Made by a program: the position numbers and the translations under genes. Below the pieces are notes generated by a model. That model ran no database searches and had not been told where the DNA came from. It was given only the letters and a program-made list of their open reading frames with translations. A DNA stretch of 64,000 nucleotides from HGM04593 sp045588485. GTDB lineage: Bacteria > Bacteroidota > Bacteroidia > Bacteroidales > Bacteroidaceae. The DNA is taken from assembly GCA_045588485.1 (NCBI GenBank), contig JAZNEI010000014.1, positions 1 to 64,000 of the forward strand, read 5' to 3'. Shown piece after piece: positions 16,079 to 25,817 of this stretch; positions within the stretch are counted from its first letter, which is position 1, and the number at the start of each line of letters is the position of its first letter.

Positions 16079-18753
16079 TTCTGAAGAAATAATTTTCGAC
16101 GAATGTAACCAACAATTATTCCCACCAAAAGTACAGGGGAGGTAGCAACAGTAATCTGTACCCAATCTTTAAAATCAAGTGGCTCTACACTGAACATCTC
16201 TCCTCCAAAGTTCACAATCAGCACCTGTCCAATGAATATAAGCAGTAATATAAACAGAAATGTGCGCTCCTTGAGAATACCGCTAAAGGTCCACTTATCG
16301 GTCATAAATGCCTTTGCGTTAAATAGATTCCACCATTGCAGCATCACAAAGAATGTGAAGAAGAACGACATATTACGCATTGTCATTCCACCGTTGTTAT
16401 TCATATACAACAACAGCCCGATAAGCGCAACAAAAAATACCGCAGCTACCGAGAATATTGTATAGGCCATATTACGCGATACAATAAAGTCGCTGTTCTT
16501 GCGAGGTTTTTCTTTCATCACACTCTCATTAGGTGCAAGAGATGCAAGCGCACACGACGCAAAAGTATCCATAATTAGATTAACCCACAGCATCTGTGTA
16601 ATAGTAAGCGGTGAGGATGTTCCAATGAGGGAGCCGAACATTACAATAAGACAAGCGACTACATTGATTGTAAGCTGGAACAGTAGAAAACGTTGAATAT
16701 TTTTGTAGAGCGAGCGTCCCCACATTACAGCACGCACTATACTACCAAATGAATTGTCGAGAATTGTAATATCACTCGCCTCTTTTGCCACAGAGGTACC
16801 GTCGCCCATAGACAACCCTACCTGTGCAGCCTTAAGCGCAGGTGCATCATTTGTACCGTCGCCTGTAACAGCCACCACCTCGCCCTGCTCTTGCAACAGA
16901 CGCACTAAGCGTTGTTTATCCATAGGACGTGCACGACACATTATCTTCAAGCCTTTTATGCGCTGAGCAGCCTCTTCGTCGCTGAGTGCCTCGAATGCAG
17001 GGCCGGTAATTACAGCGTTATCATCTGTCGAGCTATCCAATATTCCTATCTGACGACCTATTTCAGAAGCCGTACCGGGGGTATCACCTGTCACAATCTT
17101 AACATCTATTCCGGCAGCAAGACAGCGAGAGACGGCATCGGGGACATCACTGCGCACAGGGTCGGAGATTGCAACAATACCGATGTATTTAAGATTTAAT
17201 CCGCTTACAAGGCGACCATCCTTATAAGGTGCATCATCTACATCATCATCAAGAAAAGAATAGGCAAAGCCCAATGTGCGCATAGCCTTATTCTGATACT
17301 CAAACAGTTTTTTCTCAATACTTTTGCGACACTCCTCGACACTCTTATCTCCTTTGGCTGTCTCTACAGCACCACATAACGATAATACAATTTCGGGAGC
17401 ACCCTTAACATAAAGGATACGCTTTCCCGAATGTGCCGACCTTACTACCGTTGCCATATATTTACGTTCGGTAGAGAATGTGAGTACACTAAGGACCTTT
17501 GCCTCGGCACGTAATTCCGCATAGTCTATGCTCTGTTTATCCATCCATAGTAACAACGCACATTCAGTGGGATTACCTATTGTCTCTACCCCACTCGCTG
17601 CTCTGTCGAGGTTAGCTGTGGAGTTCACTGCAATCCCCTCCATTATTATATTATTACTCTCGGCAACGGTATTCTTTGTGTCGAGAGTAAAAAAATCAGC
17701 CTCGTACACCTGCATGCGGTTCTGCGTCAACGTACCTGTTTTATCGGTACATATTACCGTTGCTGCGCCCATAGTCTCGCAGGCATGCATTTTGCGCACC
17801 AGATTATTTGTCTTTAGCATACGGTTCATACTGAGCGCAAGGCTCAATGTCACACTCATAGGCAATCCTTCGGGAACCGATACAACGATAAGTGTTACCG
17901 CAATCATAAAATTGCTTAACACCTCAGAACCTATTTGTAGCCAAGACAATTCACTTATATTCCACAGCCCCTTTACGGTGAGCAAGATAAAAGTTATTGC
18001 AGCAACAGTGTAACCCACCTTACTTATGAGACCTGCCAAACGTCCAAGCTGCATCTGTAATGGTGTCTCAAGATTATTCTCGATGAGAGAGCCACGATTA
18101 ACCTTGCCATATTCGGTTGCATCACCTACTGTTGTTACACGCATCACACCGTTTCCGTCTACCACCGTAGTGCTGCGCATTGCCATATTGGATGGATAGG
18201 TTGCATCGTGGTCAAAATCGGTCTCGACAGTTGTTTTCGATATTACCGGTTCTCCCGTCAATGTCGACTCGTTTATCTGTAAAGAGTTTGCTTCAATAAT
18301 CTCGCCATCGGCAGGCACTTCATCGCCTGTATTCAGAATAACAATATCCCCAACCACTATATCCTTTCGCGTTACCTGATGTATGCCACCGTCGCGCAAT
18401 ACTGTAACAGGAATATCATCATTTACAGTATTAAGGCGGTCAAATGCATTGGCGGCCTTTACCTCAAATGCAAATCCTATTAACGTAGCCAACAATATCG
18501 CAATAAATATACCTATCGGTTCGAGAAAAGCCGAGAAACCGGCCTTTTCGGGTCCGAAGCAGTGAAAACAGGATATTGCAAAAGCCAACACCAATGCAAC
18601 TAATAGAATAACAATTATTGGATCTTTGAATTTCTCTAAGAAACGCACCCATAGAGAGGTCTTTTCGGGTGGAGTAAGAATATTTGCGCCATAGAGCCGT
18701 CTTTGCTGTTCGACCTCTTGCGAGGTTAATCCTTTTATTTGTCGATTATCCAT
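16075..18753 (-). CDS. Calcium-translocating P-type ATPase (P2B/PMCA type)
   Basis: An 892-residue P-type ATPase. Visible landmarks: LTGEPV in the actuator domain, VPEGLPMSVTLSLAL (ion-binding helix, about 294), the phosphorylation site CTDKTGTLTQ (Asp about 336), KGAPEIVLSLC in the nucleotide domain, VTGDGTNDAPALK (about 636) and VNLIMDTFASCALA with the C-terminal helices. The PEGL and NLIMDTFA motifs are characteristic of plasma-membrane-type Ca2+ pumps. It exports Ca2+ at the cost of ATP. It is translationally coupled to the CNNM gene, making an ion-homeostasis pair. Confidence 0.9.
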   Translation of the reverse strand: MDNRQIKGLTSQEVEQQRRLYGANILTPPEKTSLWVRFLEKFKDPIIVILLVALVLAFAISCFHCFGPEKAGFSAFLEPIGIFIAILLATLIGFAFEVKAANAFDRLNTVNDDIPVTVLRDGGIHQVTRKDIVVGDIVILNTGDEVPADGEIIEANSLQINESTLTGEPVISKTTVETDFDHDATYPSNMAMRSTTVVDGNGVMRVTTVGDATEYGKVNRGSLIENNLETPLQMQLGRLAGLISKVGYTVAAITFILLTVKGLWNISELSWLQIGSEVLSNFMIAVTLIVVSVPEGLPMSVTLSLALSMNRMLKTNNLVRKMHACETMGAATVICTDKTGTLTQNRMQVYEADFFTLDTKNTVAESNNIIMEGIAVNSTANLDRAASGVETIGNPTECALLLWMDKQSIDYAELRAEAKVLSVLTFSTERKYMATVVRSAHSGKRILYVKGAPEIVLSLCGAVETAKGDKSVEECRKSIEKKLFEYQNKAMRTLGFAYSFLDDDVDDAPYKDGRLVSGLNLKYIGIVAISDPVRSDVPDAVSRCLAAGIDVKIVTGDTPGTASEIGRQIGILDSSTDDNAVITGPAFEALSDEEAAQRIKGLKIMCRARPMDKQRLVRLLQEQGEVVAVTGDGTNDAPALKAAQVGLSMGDGTSVAKEASDITILDNSFGSIVRAVMWGRSLYKNIQRFLLFQLTINVVACLIVMFGSLIGTSSPLTITQMLWVNLIMDTFASCALASLAPNESVMKEKPRKNSDFIVSRNMAYTIFSVAAVFFVALIGLLLYMNNNGGMTMRNMSFFFTFFVMLQWWNLFNAKAFMTDKWTFSGILKERTFLFILLLIFIGQVLIVNFGGEMFSVEPLDFKDWVQITVATSPVLLVGIIVGYIRRKLFLQK

Positions 18754-18859
18754 TAGCTATACTTTAGACAAGGTTAATTATTTTTCCAATGCAATACAAA
18801 ATTAACACTCCTAAACCGGACTTGCCAATTTAGGAGGTTAATTTATAATTTATTATCAT

Positions 18860-21637
18860 TTATTTACAATGTCCGCAACTACATCCCGAAGGGTGTTCAT
18901 CGGTTGTATCGAACAGATTCAGGCGGTTGTTACGAGCCTCGTCAAGAGTACGCATAGGTGCCTCGCTGCGCTCGGCCACCGACTCGCGAAGCGCTCTCTG
19001 CTGCTCCCTTACTGCCAATGCAAACGCCTCGCGACGCTCTTCGCCACCAAGAAGTTCAGCAGCTACAATAACATTCTGCGAAACATCTTTCACGTGTACC
19101 ACAAGACCCGGATAAACAGGGGCTATCTTCAGTGCAGTATGCATAGGGCTGGTTGTAGCACCGGCGATAAGAACCGGCAGGTTCATCCCGGCCGCATCGA
19201 GCGATTTTACGACCGTAATCATCTCGTCGAGCGATGGAGTTATCAAGCCGCTTAGAATAACCATATCTACATTATTATCTCGTGCCTCGGCCACAATTCT
19301 CTCGGGCGGAACCATTACGCCAAGGTCAATGATACGATAGCCGTTGCACCCCATTACCACTCCTGCAATATTCTTTCCAATATCATGAACATCACCCTTG
19401 ACAGTTGCTATAAGTACTGTACCTGCCGCACTCTGTTCGCTGTTCTGCTGTTCGATAAGAGGCTGAAGAATAGCCACAGCCTGTTTCATTGTCCGTGCAG
19501 TTTTCACCACTTGCGGAAGGAACAGTTTACCTGCACCGAACAGTTCGCCAACATAACCCATACCATCCATAAGAGGCCCTGAGATAACCTCGACAGCCGA
19601 ACCGTACTTCTCTACAGCTTCATCAAGGTCTTGTTGCAGATAGTCGGCTACACCTCTCAGGAGCGCTGTCTTAAGCCTCTCTTCGACCGAAGCCGAGCGC
19701 CAAACATCGTCGCTGTGATGCGTTACCATCGTTGTTTTCTCTTTCAGCCCGGCAGCAATATCAATAAGTCGTTCAGTAGCATCGGCATCGCGATTAAGGA
19801 TAACATCCTCCATGACTTCCCTCACATCCGATGGTATATCCTCATACGTTACCGAGGTCTGAGGATTGACGATTCCCATATCCATTCCTGCTGCTATTGC
19901 ATGATAGAGGAAGACAGCGTGCAGCGCCTCGCGTACGTAGTTGTTGCCTCGGAACGAGAAAGAGAGGTTGCTCACTCCGCCGCTAATATGGGTACCGGGA
20001 AGATTTTTATTAATCCACTCGCAAGCACGGATAAAATCGAGCGCGTACGCCGCGTGCTCTTCTATGCCCGTTGCTATGGCAAGGATATTGGGGTCGAAGA
20101 TTATCTCTTGCGGCTCGAATCCGACACGTTCGGTAAGTAGCGTGTAGGCTCTGTGGCACACCTGAATTTTACGTTCGTATGTGGTAGCCTGTCCCTCTTC
20201 GTCGAATGCCATTACCACCACAGCAGCACCAAGCCTTTTGGCTTCGGTGGCACGCTCGAGGAAGAGCGTCTCGCCCTCTTTCAGAGATATAGAATTTACG
20301 ATGGCACGTCCCTGCAAACATTTAAGTCCTGCGCGTATAACTTCCCAATCGGATGAATCGACCATTATGGGCAAACGGGCAATCTCGGGTTCACTGCCAA
20401 GCAGATTGAGAAAGTTTACCATCTCTTCTTTTGTATCGAGAAGACCATCGTCCATATTTATATCAAGTACCTGAGCGCCGTCCTCTACCTGCATACGGGC
20501 AATCTTCAGTGCCTCGGTGTAGTTTTTCTCGTTTACAAGACGTAAGAAACGACGCGAACCGGCAACGTTGCATCGCTCTCCGATGTTTATAAAATTCATG
20601 GAACGGTTAACAACCAGACGGTCGAGTCCCGAGAGCCATAGGTCGCAAGGATAATCGGCCGGGATACGCGGTTTTTTACCCTTGACAATAGCCGGGAATT
20701 CAGCGATATAAGCATCTGTCGTACCACAGCATCCACCTATGATATTTACCAACCCCTCATTGATATATTCGCGCACACACTCGGCCATCTGTGCCGGTGT
20801 CTGGTCGTATCCACCAAGAGCATTGGGTAGTCCGGCATTGGGATAGGCACTCAAATAACAGGGGGCAATATCGGCTATCTGCTTAATAAAAGGCTTCATC
20901 TGCTCGGCACCGAACGAACAGTTAAGACCTACCGAAAGGATATTACGGCTCATAACCGACGACATGAATGCTTCGATTGTCTGCCCCGAGAGGGTGCGTC
21001 CTGCTGCATCGGCAATTGTAAGCGATAGCATTATGGGTACCTCCTTATTGCAACGGCGCATAGCTTCGTGGGCTGCATAGATAGCAGCCTTGGCATTCAG
21101 AGTATCGAATATTGTCTCGCACAGAAGCGCATCGACACCCTCTTCTATCAACACAGTCATCTGCTCGAGATAAGCATCAACAAGCATGTCAAATGTGATA
21201 TTTCGCATAGCGGGATTCTCGACATCGGGACTTATGGAACAGGTGCGGCTTGTAGGGCCGATGGAGGCTACGACAAAGCGCGGTTTCTGCGGTGTGGAGT
21301 ATCTGTCGGCAACCTCACGTGCCAGACGTACCGCCTCGCGGTTAATCTCGGCACATAGAGCCTCACAACCGTAGTCGGCCTGCGATATTGCATTTGCATT
21401 GAATGTGCTTGTCTCTATAATATCGGCACCTGCTATAAGATATTTCTCATGAATACCCTGAATAATATCGGGGCGGGTAAGCACCAGAATATCATTATTT
21501 CCTTTTAGCAGTTGCTTGTGCGATGCAAATCGGGTTCCGCGAAAATCCTCCTCAGTAAGATTGTATCTCTGTATCATTGTGCCCATTGCACCATCGAGCA
21601 CAAGAATCCTCTCTTGTAAAATCTCTTTCAGGTTCAT
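18860..21637 (-). CDS. metH: Cobalamin-dependent methionine synthase (lacks reactivation domain)
   Basis: A 925-residue protein from the start MNLKEILQERILVLDGAMGT. Domains in order: homocysteine-binding (1-325; zinc ligands in GLNCSFG and GGCCGTT), pterin/methyl-folate-binding (340-600; INIGERCNVAGS), cobalamin cap (640-730) and B12-binding Rossmann domain (735-880; DVHDIGKNI, the histidine being the cobalt ligand). The C-terminal AdoMet reactivation domain of the ~1200-residue E. coli enzyme is absent; the protein ends GCSCGHCK. An upstream in-frame ATG at 21673 adds 12 unconserved residues. It probably follows smpB in one transcript (50 bp gap); no cobalamin riboswitch fits in that gap. 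Confidence 0.94.
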   Translation of the reverse strand: MNLKEILQERILVLDGAMGTMIQRYNLTEEDFRGTRFASHKQLLKGNNDILVLTRPDIIQGIHEKYLIAGADIIETSTFNANAISQADYGCEALCAEINREAVRLAREVADRYSTPQKPRFVVASIGPTSRTCSISPDVENPAMRNITFDMLVDAYLEQMTVLIEEGVDALLCETIFDTLNAKAAIYAAHEAMRRCNKEVPIMLSLTIADAAGRTLSGQTIEAFMSSVMSRNILSVGLNCSFGAEQMKPFIKQIADIAPCYLSAYPNAGLPNALGGYDQTPAQMAECVREYINEGLVNIIGGCCGTTDAYIAEFPAIVKGKKPRIPADYPCDLWLSGLDRLVVNRSMNFINIGERCNVAGSRRFLRLVNEKNYTEALKIARMQVEDGAQVLDINMDDGLLDTKEEMVNFLNLLGSEPEIARLPIMVDSSDWEVIRAGLKCLQGRAIVNSISLKEGETLFLERATEAKRLGAAVVVMAFDEEGQATTYERKIQVCHRAYTLLTERVGFEPQEIIFDPNILAIATGIEEHAAYALDFIRACEWINKNLPGTHISGGVSNLSFSFRGNNYVREALHAVFLYHAIAAGMDMGIVNPQTSVTYEDIPSDVREVMEDVILNRDADATERLIDIAAGLKEKTTMVTHHSDDVWRSASVEERLKTALLRGVADYLQQDLDEAVEKYGSAVEVISGPLMDGMGYVGELFGAGKLFLPQVVKTARTMKQAVAILQPLIEQQNSEQSAAGTVLIATVKGDVHDIGKNIAGVVMGCNGYRIIDLGVMVPPERIVAEARDNNVDMVILSGLITPSLDEMITVVKSLDAAGMNLPVLIAGATTSPMHTALKIAPVYPGLVVHVKDVSQNVIVAAELLGGEERREAFALAVREQQRALRESVAERSEAPMRTLDEARNNRLNLFDTTDEHPSGCSCGHCK

Positions 21638-21687
21638 ATTGAAAAAATATGGGGTAAGATAGCTACTACCCACCCCGAATATAATCG

Positions 21688-22149
21688 TTAATAATTGCGT
21701 TTTATTCTGTCAATCTCGCGTTTGTCGTCACGCTCCTTTATGCTCTGTCGCTTGTCATATTCATGCTTGCCTCGTGCAAGGCCGATGACAAGTTTGGCCA
21801 GTCCTCTCTCGTTAATAAAAAGACGGATGGGCACAATGGTAAATCCCGGATTCTTCACTATCTGTTGCAATTTGCGCAGTTCCTTGCGCTCGAGCAAAAG
21901 TTTACGGTCGCGACGTGCCACGTGATTGTTGTAAGAGCCATAAAAATACTCGGCTACGTGCATATTCTTTACCCATAGTTCATCGGCAATGAATGTACAA
22001 TAGGTATCGACAAGGCTGGCACGCTGCAGACGTATCGACTTTATCTCGGTACCAGTGAGCACAATTCCTGCTGTATAGGTATCTGTTATAAGATAATCGA
22101 ACGTAGCTCGCTTGTTCTTTATATTTACATTTGTTTTTCTCTTATCCAT
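21688..22149 (-). CDS. smpB: SsrA-binding protein SmpB
   Basis: A 153-residue basic protein with the SmpB signatures NKRATFDYLITDTYTAGIVL, GTEIKSIRLQRASL and LLLERKELRKL, and the lysine/arginine-rich C-terminal tail (RDDKREIDRIKRNY) that enters the ribosomal A site. It delivers tmRNA to stalled ribosomes for trans-translation. It reads toward metH. Confidence 0.95.
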   Translation of the reverse strand: MDKRKTNVNIKNKRATFDYLITDTYTAGIVLTGTEIKSIRLQRASLVDTYCTFIADELWVKNMHVAEYFYGSYNNHVARRDRKLLLERKELRKLQQIVKNPGFTIVPIRLFINERGLAKLVIGLARGKHEYDKRQSIKERDDKREIDRIKRNY

Positions 22150-22176
22150 AATAAAATAGGGGTTACAGGCAATCTG

Positions 22177-22746
22177 CTAAAACAGATTCACCGATAATTC
22201 CGACATTATTCGTCCTATCAACAACGGCATGCAAATAATTATTACCGATACAACCATTGTGAATAGTAAACGTCGTTCTTCGTGTATTCTCATCATTACC
22301 GCTGCACCATCCCATACAATTTTCACTGTGTAGAACTGGGCTATCCAGGCAATTATGCGGAAGTTCGGGAACATTCCAAGGCATAGTTCCAACAACAAGA
22401 CGACAACCATCGAGTAGCCGGTGAGCAGGTCGCTACGTACAGCCGTCTCGGGAGCGTAGTTCTGCGAATATTTATGTATGGCCAATGCCGATAGATAATA
22501 GCTGAGGAACATTGTAAAGAAGACAACAACCATTCTCACAAGTGCAGGCAAGAAGCTCTCTCCTCCGAATCCGCTGCCAAAGATTTTCCCTAAAAAGACA
22601 GCAACTCCCGAGAATAACATAAGCGGCAAAAGGAATGTATTGAGCATAATGCCCTTATCACTTTTACGCGATAAGATCAGCCAGGCCTTTGCCGGTTGCA
22701 TAACCAACATCAGCACATCTTTCACAAGTTTTCTTAAATCAATCAT
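22177..22746 (-). CDS. Yip1-domain membrane protein
   Basis: A 189-residue protein with four or five hydrophobic segments (about 35-55, 70-90, 110-130, 165-185) and the layout of bacterial Yip1/DUF1282 proteins: a short cytoplasmic start with a W after PAKA (PAKAWLILS), then GIMLNTFLLPLML. Function unknown. It lies 26 bp downstream of the NigD-like lipoprotein gene and 27 bp upstream of smpB, all on the minus strand. Confidence 0.7.
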   Translation of the reverse strand: MIDLRKLVKDVLMLVMQPAKAWLILSRKSDKGIMLNTFLLPLMLFSGVAVFLGKIFGSGFGGESFLPALVRMVVVFFTMFLSYYLSALAIHKYSQNYAPETAVRSDLLTGYSMVVVLLLELCLGMFPNFRIIAWIAQFYTVKIVWDGAAVMMRIHEERRLLFTMVVSVIIICMPLLIGRIMSELSVNLF

Positions 22747-22771
22747 TCCTTATCCCACTCAAATTACCTAA

Positions 22772-23488
22772 TTATTTGCGAAAAGGATTGGCACACTTTC
22801 CTGCAAAGAACTTTGCCATATACACTGTATCGGCCGAAGCATCGTAGTAACGCATGCTTATCTTTGTACGCAATGTATCTTTTCCTGCCAATAATCCCTG
22901 TTCTTGACTTCCGAGCAGAGGCAACGCCGAAGCAAGGTCGAACGATAGCAGATGCGACATAAGCTCTTCGCCATCCTCTATCTTCGAAAGCAGTGTAAGA
23001 CAGAGTGTGTCGTTAACAAACGCAGGTGCAGTCATTCTGAAATCGGGTTCATTACCATTTGTATAATACACCACATTTACATTTTGTATACCTTCCCAAA
23101 TCCACGATGTGCCATAATTGAAATATGGAGTTATACCAACCACTGCCGAATTATATTGCAGCGAATCGGTAGCCGACAGTTTCTCGATACTTCTTGTGGG
23201 TATCACCGAGAATACCTTATCCACGCTCCACTGTGCCGCCAACGGACCGAATACATTATCTACGAAGCAACGTACACGCAACATTGCGCGGTCGCCGGTC
23301 TTAAGTCCCATTGTCTTTACGTTAGGTGCCACATAGAATGTATCCTCCTGCTCGGGCCATAACATCTCGCCTTTCACCGTATACAAGCCATCGAAATAGT
23401 ACTCGGTAGTATTGTTTGCATCATCACAAGCTGCAAAAGGAAGCAGCGTCAGCATCATCAAAAAAACTTTTGCAATTCTCTTCATCAT
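22772..23488 (-). CDS. NigD-like lipoprotein
   Basis: A 238-residue lipoprotein: signal KRIAKVFLMMLTLLPFAAC with Cys21 as the lipid-modified residue, then a short OB-like N-terminal part and a C-terminal beta-rich region (WIWEGIQNVNVVYYT, ISMRYYDASADTVY). Length and layout match the NigD-like family of Bacteroidales, whose function is not established. A second ATG one codon in is equally possible. It heads the lipoprotein-Yip1-smpB-metH run. Confidence 0.6.
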   Translation of the reverse strand: MMKRIAKVFLMMLTLLPFAACDDANNTTEYYFDGLYTVKGEMLWPEQEDTFYVAPNVKTMGLKTGDRAMLRVRCFVDNVFGPLAAQWSVDKVFSVIPTRSIEKLSATDSLQYNSAVVGITPYFNYGTSWIWEGIQNVNVVYYTNGNEPDFRMTAPAFVNDTLCLTLLSKIEDGEELMSHLLSFDLASALPLLGSQEQGLLAGKDTLRTKISMRYYDASADTVYMAKFFAGKCANPFRK

Positions 23489-23656
23489 TCAAAAATTATC
23501 GGTAAGCAATACCCGTCACGCCCATGCGCACGAGTCCATTTTGTGCAAAGTTACAAACAAAATTGCAAAAAGCGTCAAAGAGGAGATAAATATCGCGCAT
23601 ACATTATAAAATTTTAGCATTGCAACCACCCTGTGCAGATATTTTTGCAATTATCC

Positions 23657-23688
23657 TTTGATATTAAAAATAAAAATTCATATCTTCG
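23657..23688 (+). promoter_or_regulatory. Promoter for the Fe-S-scaffold-like/GGGtGRT operon
   Basis: TTTG at 23657-23660, a 20-bp spacer and TATCTTCG at 23681-23688. The leader to the first start codon is about 40 nt. Confidence 0.75.
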
Positions 23689-23738
23689 CAAATTGAAAAG
23701 AGACAAAAAATCTGTTTCACACATTAAAACATACAATT

Positions 23739-24440
23739 ATGGTTTATTCACACGAAGTAGAAAACATGTGTGTTGTGAAGAAAGGTCCCAATCATGGTCC
23801 TGCTCCCATTCCCGAGGAGGGCAAATGGATAAAGGCGAAAGAGATTGCCGACATTTCTGGTTTTACACACGGTATTGGTTGGTGCGCTCCCCAGCAGGGT
23901 GCTTGTAAATTGTCACTTAACGTTAAGAACGGCGTTATTCAGGAGGCTCTTGTAGAGACTATCGGTTGCTCGGGTATGACACACTCGGCTGCTATGGCAT
24001 CAGAGATTCTTCCCGGCAAGACAATTCTTGAGGCATTGAACACCGACCTCGTTTGCGATGCTATCAACACAGCAATGCGCGAGTTGTTCCTTCAGATTGT
24101 TTACGGCCGCAGCCAGTCGGCATTCTCTGAGGGTGGTCTTATCATCGGTGCCGGTCTCGAGGACCTTGGTAAAGGTCTCCGCAGCCAGACAGGTACATTG
24201 TACGGTACATTGGCAAAGGGTCCCCGCTATCTCGAGATGGCTGAGGGTTACATCACACGCCTTGCACTCGACAAGAACGATGAGATTTGCGGTTACGAGT
24301 TCGTAAATCTGGGCCAGCTTATGGATGAGATTAAGAAAGGTACCGATGCCAACGAGGCAGTTAAGAAGCTCACCAAGACATACGGTCGCTTCTCTGAGGA
24401 GGCAGGTGCAGTTAAGTATATTGACCCACGTAAAGAATAA
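23739..24440 (+). CDS. NifU/IscU-like iron-sulfur cluster assembly scaffold family protein
   Basis: A 233-residue soluble protein. Segments GIGWCAPQQGACKLSLNVKNG, VETIGCSGMTHSAAMASE and LVCDAINTAMRELF recall the NifU N-terminal scaffold fold, with cysteines at about residues 49, 55 and 77. In Bacteroidales this family is annotated as an iron-sulfur scaffold and is always seen by me next to the GGGtGRT gene, but its biochemical role is not proven. Codon use is strongly biased (CTC, GGT, AAG) relative to neighbours, as expected for high expression. The GGGtGRT gene follows after 12 bp with a good GGAGG site. Confidence 0.65.
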   Translation: MVYSHEVENMCVVKKGPNHGPAPIPEEGKWIKAKEIADISGFTHGIGWCAPQQGACKLSLNVKNGVIQEALVETIGCSGMTHSAAMASEILPGKTILEALNTDLVCDAINTAMRELFLQIVYGRSQSAFSEGGLIIGAGLEDLGKGLRSQTGTLYGTLAKGPRYLEMAEGYITRLALDKNDEICGYEFVNLGQLMDEIKKGTDANEAVKKLTKTYGRFSEEAGAVKYIDPRKE

Positions 24441-24452
24441 GGAGGAAAAGCT

Positions 24453-25463
24453 ATGATAAGACCAGTTAAATTTGAGAGTCAAGACCGTCGTATCAAGCAG
24501 ATCCTTGCTGTTTTGAACGAGAACGGTATCGCTAGCATCGAAGAGGCTAACGAGATTTGCGAACAGTACGGCATCGACCCTTACAAGACTTGTGAGGAGA
24601 CACAGCCCATCTGTTTCGAGAACGCAAAGTGGGCTTACGTAGTAGGTGCCGCTATCGCACTGAAGAAGGGTTGCGCAAACGCAGCCGACGCAGCCGAGGC
24701 TATCGGCCTTGGTCTTCAGGCATTCTGTATCCCCGGTTCAGTAGCCGACGACCGTAAGGTAGGTATCGGACACGGTAACCTTGCAGCACGTCTGTTGCGC
24801 GAGGAGACAAAGTGCTTCGCATTCCTTGCAGGTCACGAGTCATTCGCTGCAGCCGAGGGTGCTATCAAGATTGCAGCCAAGGCTGACAAAGTACGTAAAG
24901 AGCCTCTGCGTTGCATCCTCAATGGTTTGGGTAAGGATGCAGCACAGATTATCTCACGTATCAACGGCTTTACATACGTTGAGACCGACTTCGACTACTT
25001 CACCGGTGAGTTGAAGGTTGTTCGCGAGATTGCTTACAGCGATGGTCCCCGTGCTAAGGTTCGCTGCTACGGTGCTAACGACGTACGCGAGGGTGTAGCT
25101 ATCATGTGGAAAGAGGACGTTGACGTTTCTATCACAGGTAACTCAACCAACCCCACACGTTTCCAACACCCCGTTGCAGGTACATACAAGAAAGAGCGCG
25201 TTCTCGCAGGCCGTAACTACTTCTCGGTAGCTTCGGGTGGTGGTACAGGTCGTACATTGCACCCCGATAACATGGCTGCAGGTCCCGCTTCTTACGGTAT
25301 GACCGACACCATGGGCCGTATGCACTCAGACGCACAGTTTGCAGGTTCTTCATCGGTTCCCGCACACGTCGAGATGATGGGCTTCCTTGGTATCGGTAAC
25401 AACCCTATGGTAGGTGCTACTGTTGCTATCGCCGTTGATATCGCATCGGTTCTTGCAAAGTAA
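24453..25463 (+). CDS. GGGtGRT-family protein
   Basis: A 336-residue protein containing the motif SGGGTGRTLHP at about residues 260-270, which names the family (Pfam GGGtGRT). Its function is unknown. Conserved-looking cysteines lie in EICEQYGIDPYKTCEE and ICFENAKW near residues 30-55. Codon use is extremely biased, suggesting abundant expression, and GGAGG precedes the start at 24441-24445. It forms an operon with the scaffold-like gene. The last 167 bp (25297-25463) are repeated twice downstream, at 29176-29468 and 33888-34054, with almost only synonymous changes, so the 3' end looks like an integration site. Confidence 0.85.
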   Translation: MIRPVKFESQDRRIKQILAVLNENGIASIEEANEICEQYGIDPYKTCEETQPICFENAKWAYVVGAAIALKKGCANAADAAEAIGLGLQAFCIPGSVADDRKVGIGHGNLAARLLREETKCFAFLAGHESFAAAEGAIKIAAKADKVRKEPLRCILNGLGKDAAQIISRINGFTYVETDFDYFTGELKVVREIAYSDGPRAKVRCYGANDVREGVAIMWKEDVDVSITGNSTNPTRFQHPVAGTYKKERVLAGRNYFSVASGGGTGRTLHPDNMAAGPASYGMTDTMGRMHSDAQFAGSSSVPAHVEMMGFLGIGNNPMVGATVAIAVDIASVLAK

Positions 25464-25486
25464 ATCTCACTGATTTATAATATTTT

Positions 25487-25522
25487 AAAGAGAGTTGTCT
25501 TTTAAGGGCGACTCTCTTTTTT
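25487..25522 (+). terminator. Terminator of the GGGtGRT operon
   Basis: Stem AAAGAGAGTTGTC / GGCGACTCTCTTT (25487-25499 and 25507-25519, with G-T pairs) followed by a T-run. Confidence 0.85.
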
Positions 25523-25704
25523 GTTCTCCTTTTCAATGTAAGCAAACTATAAACATCATCACCACTACCCTAACAAAAGTTGTAATTTAAGGCTCAATTT
25601 TTCTTGTGACGGTATAAGTTGATTTACCCTTATTTTTACTATAAAAACGCCCAAAAACAACTATTTTTGCGACGGTTTTGTGACGGTATCCGACACCGTC
25701 CGGC

Positions 25705-25809
25705 GTTATCAAACTGCTCAAGAGAGGCTACCCGGTTAGGAATATTGCCAAGATTGAAGGCGTGGGAATCTCTACAGTAATGCGATTGAAGAAAGTGTTT
25801 TGTGAGTGA
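25705..25809 (+). pseudogene. Relic of a serine recombinase C-terminal helix-turn-helix
   Basis: The 34-codon frame contains VIKLLKRGYPVRNIAKIEGV followed by GISTVMRLKK, which has the shape of the DNA-binding HTH at the end of resolvase/invertase proteins (a K-RGY-IREIAK helix then GVS--TV turn). It is cut off 5' by a stop eight codons upstream; the catalytic domain is missing. It lies 240 bp beyond the GGGtGRT stop, i.e. where an integrase of an element inserted in that gene end would be expected. Confidence 0.55.
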
Positions 25810-25817
25810 TACAACAA

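Noticed and set aside
24000..24482. 160-codon minus-strand frame
   Set aside because: Antisense shadow of the strongly codon-biased scaffold-like gene.
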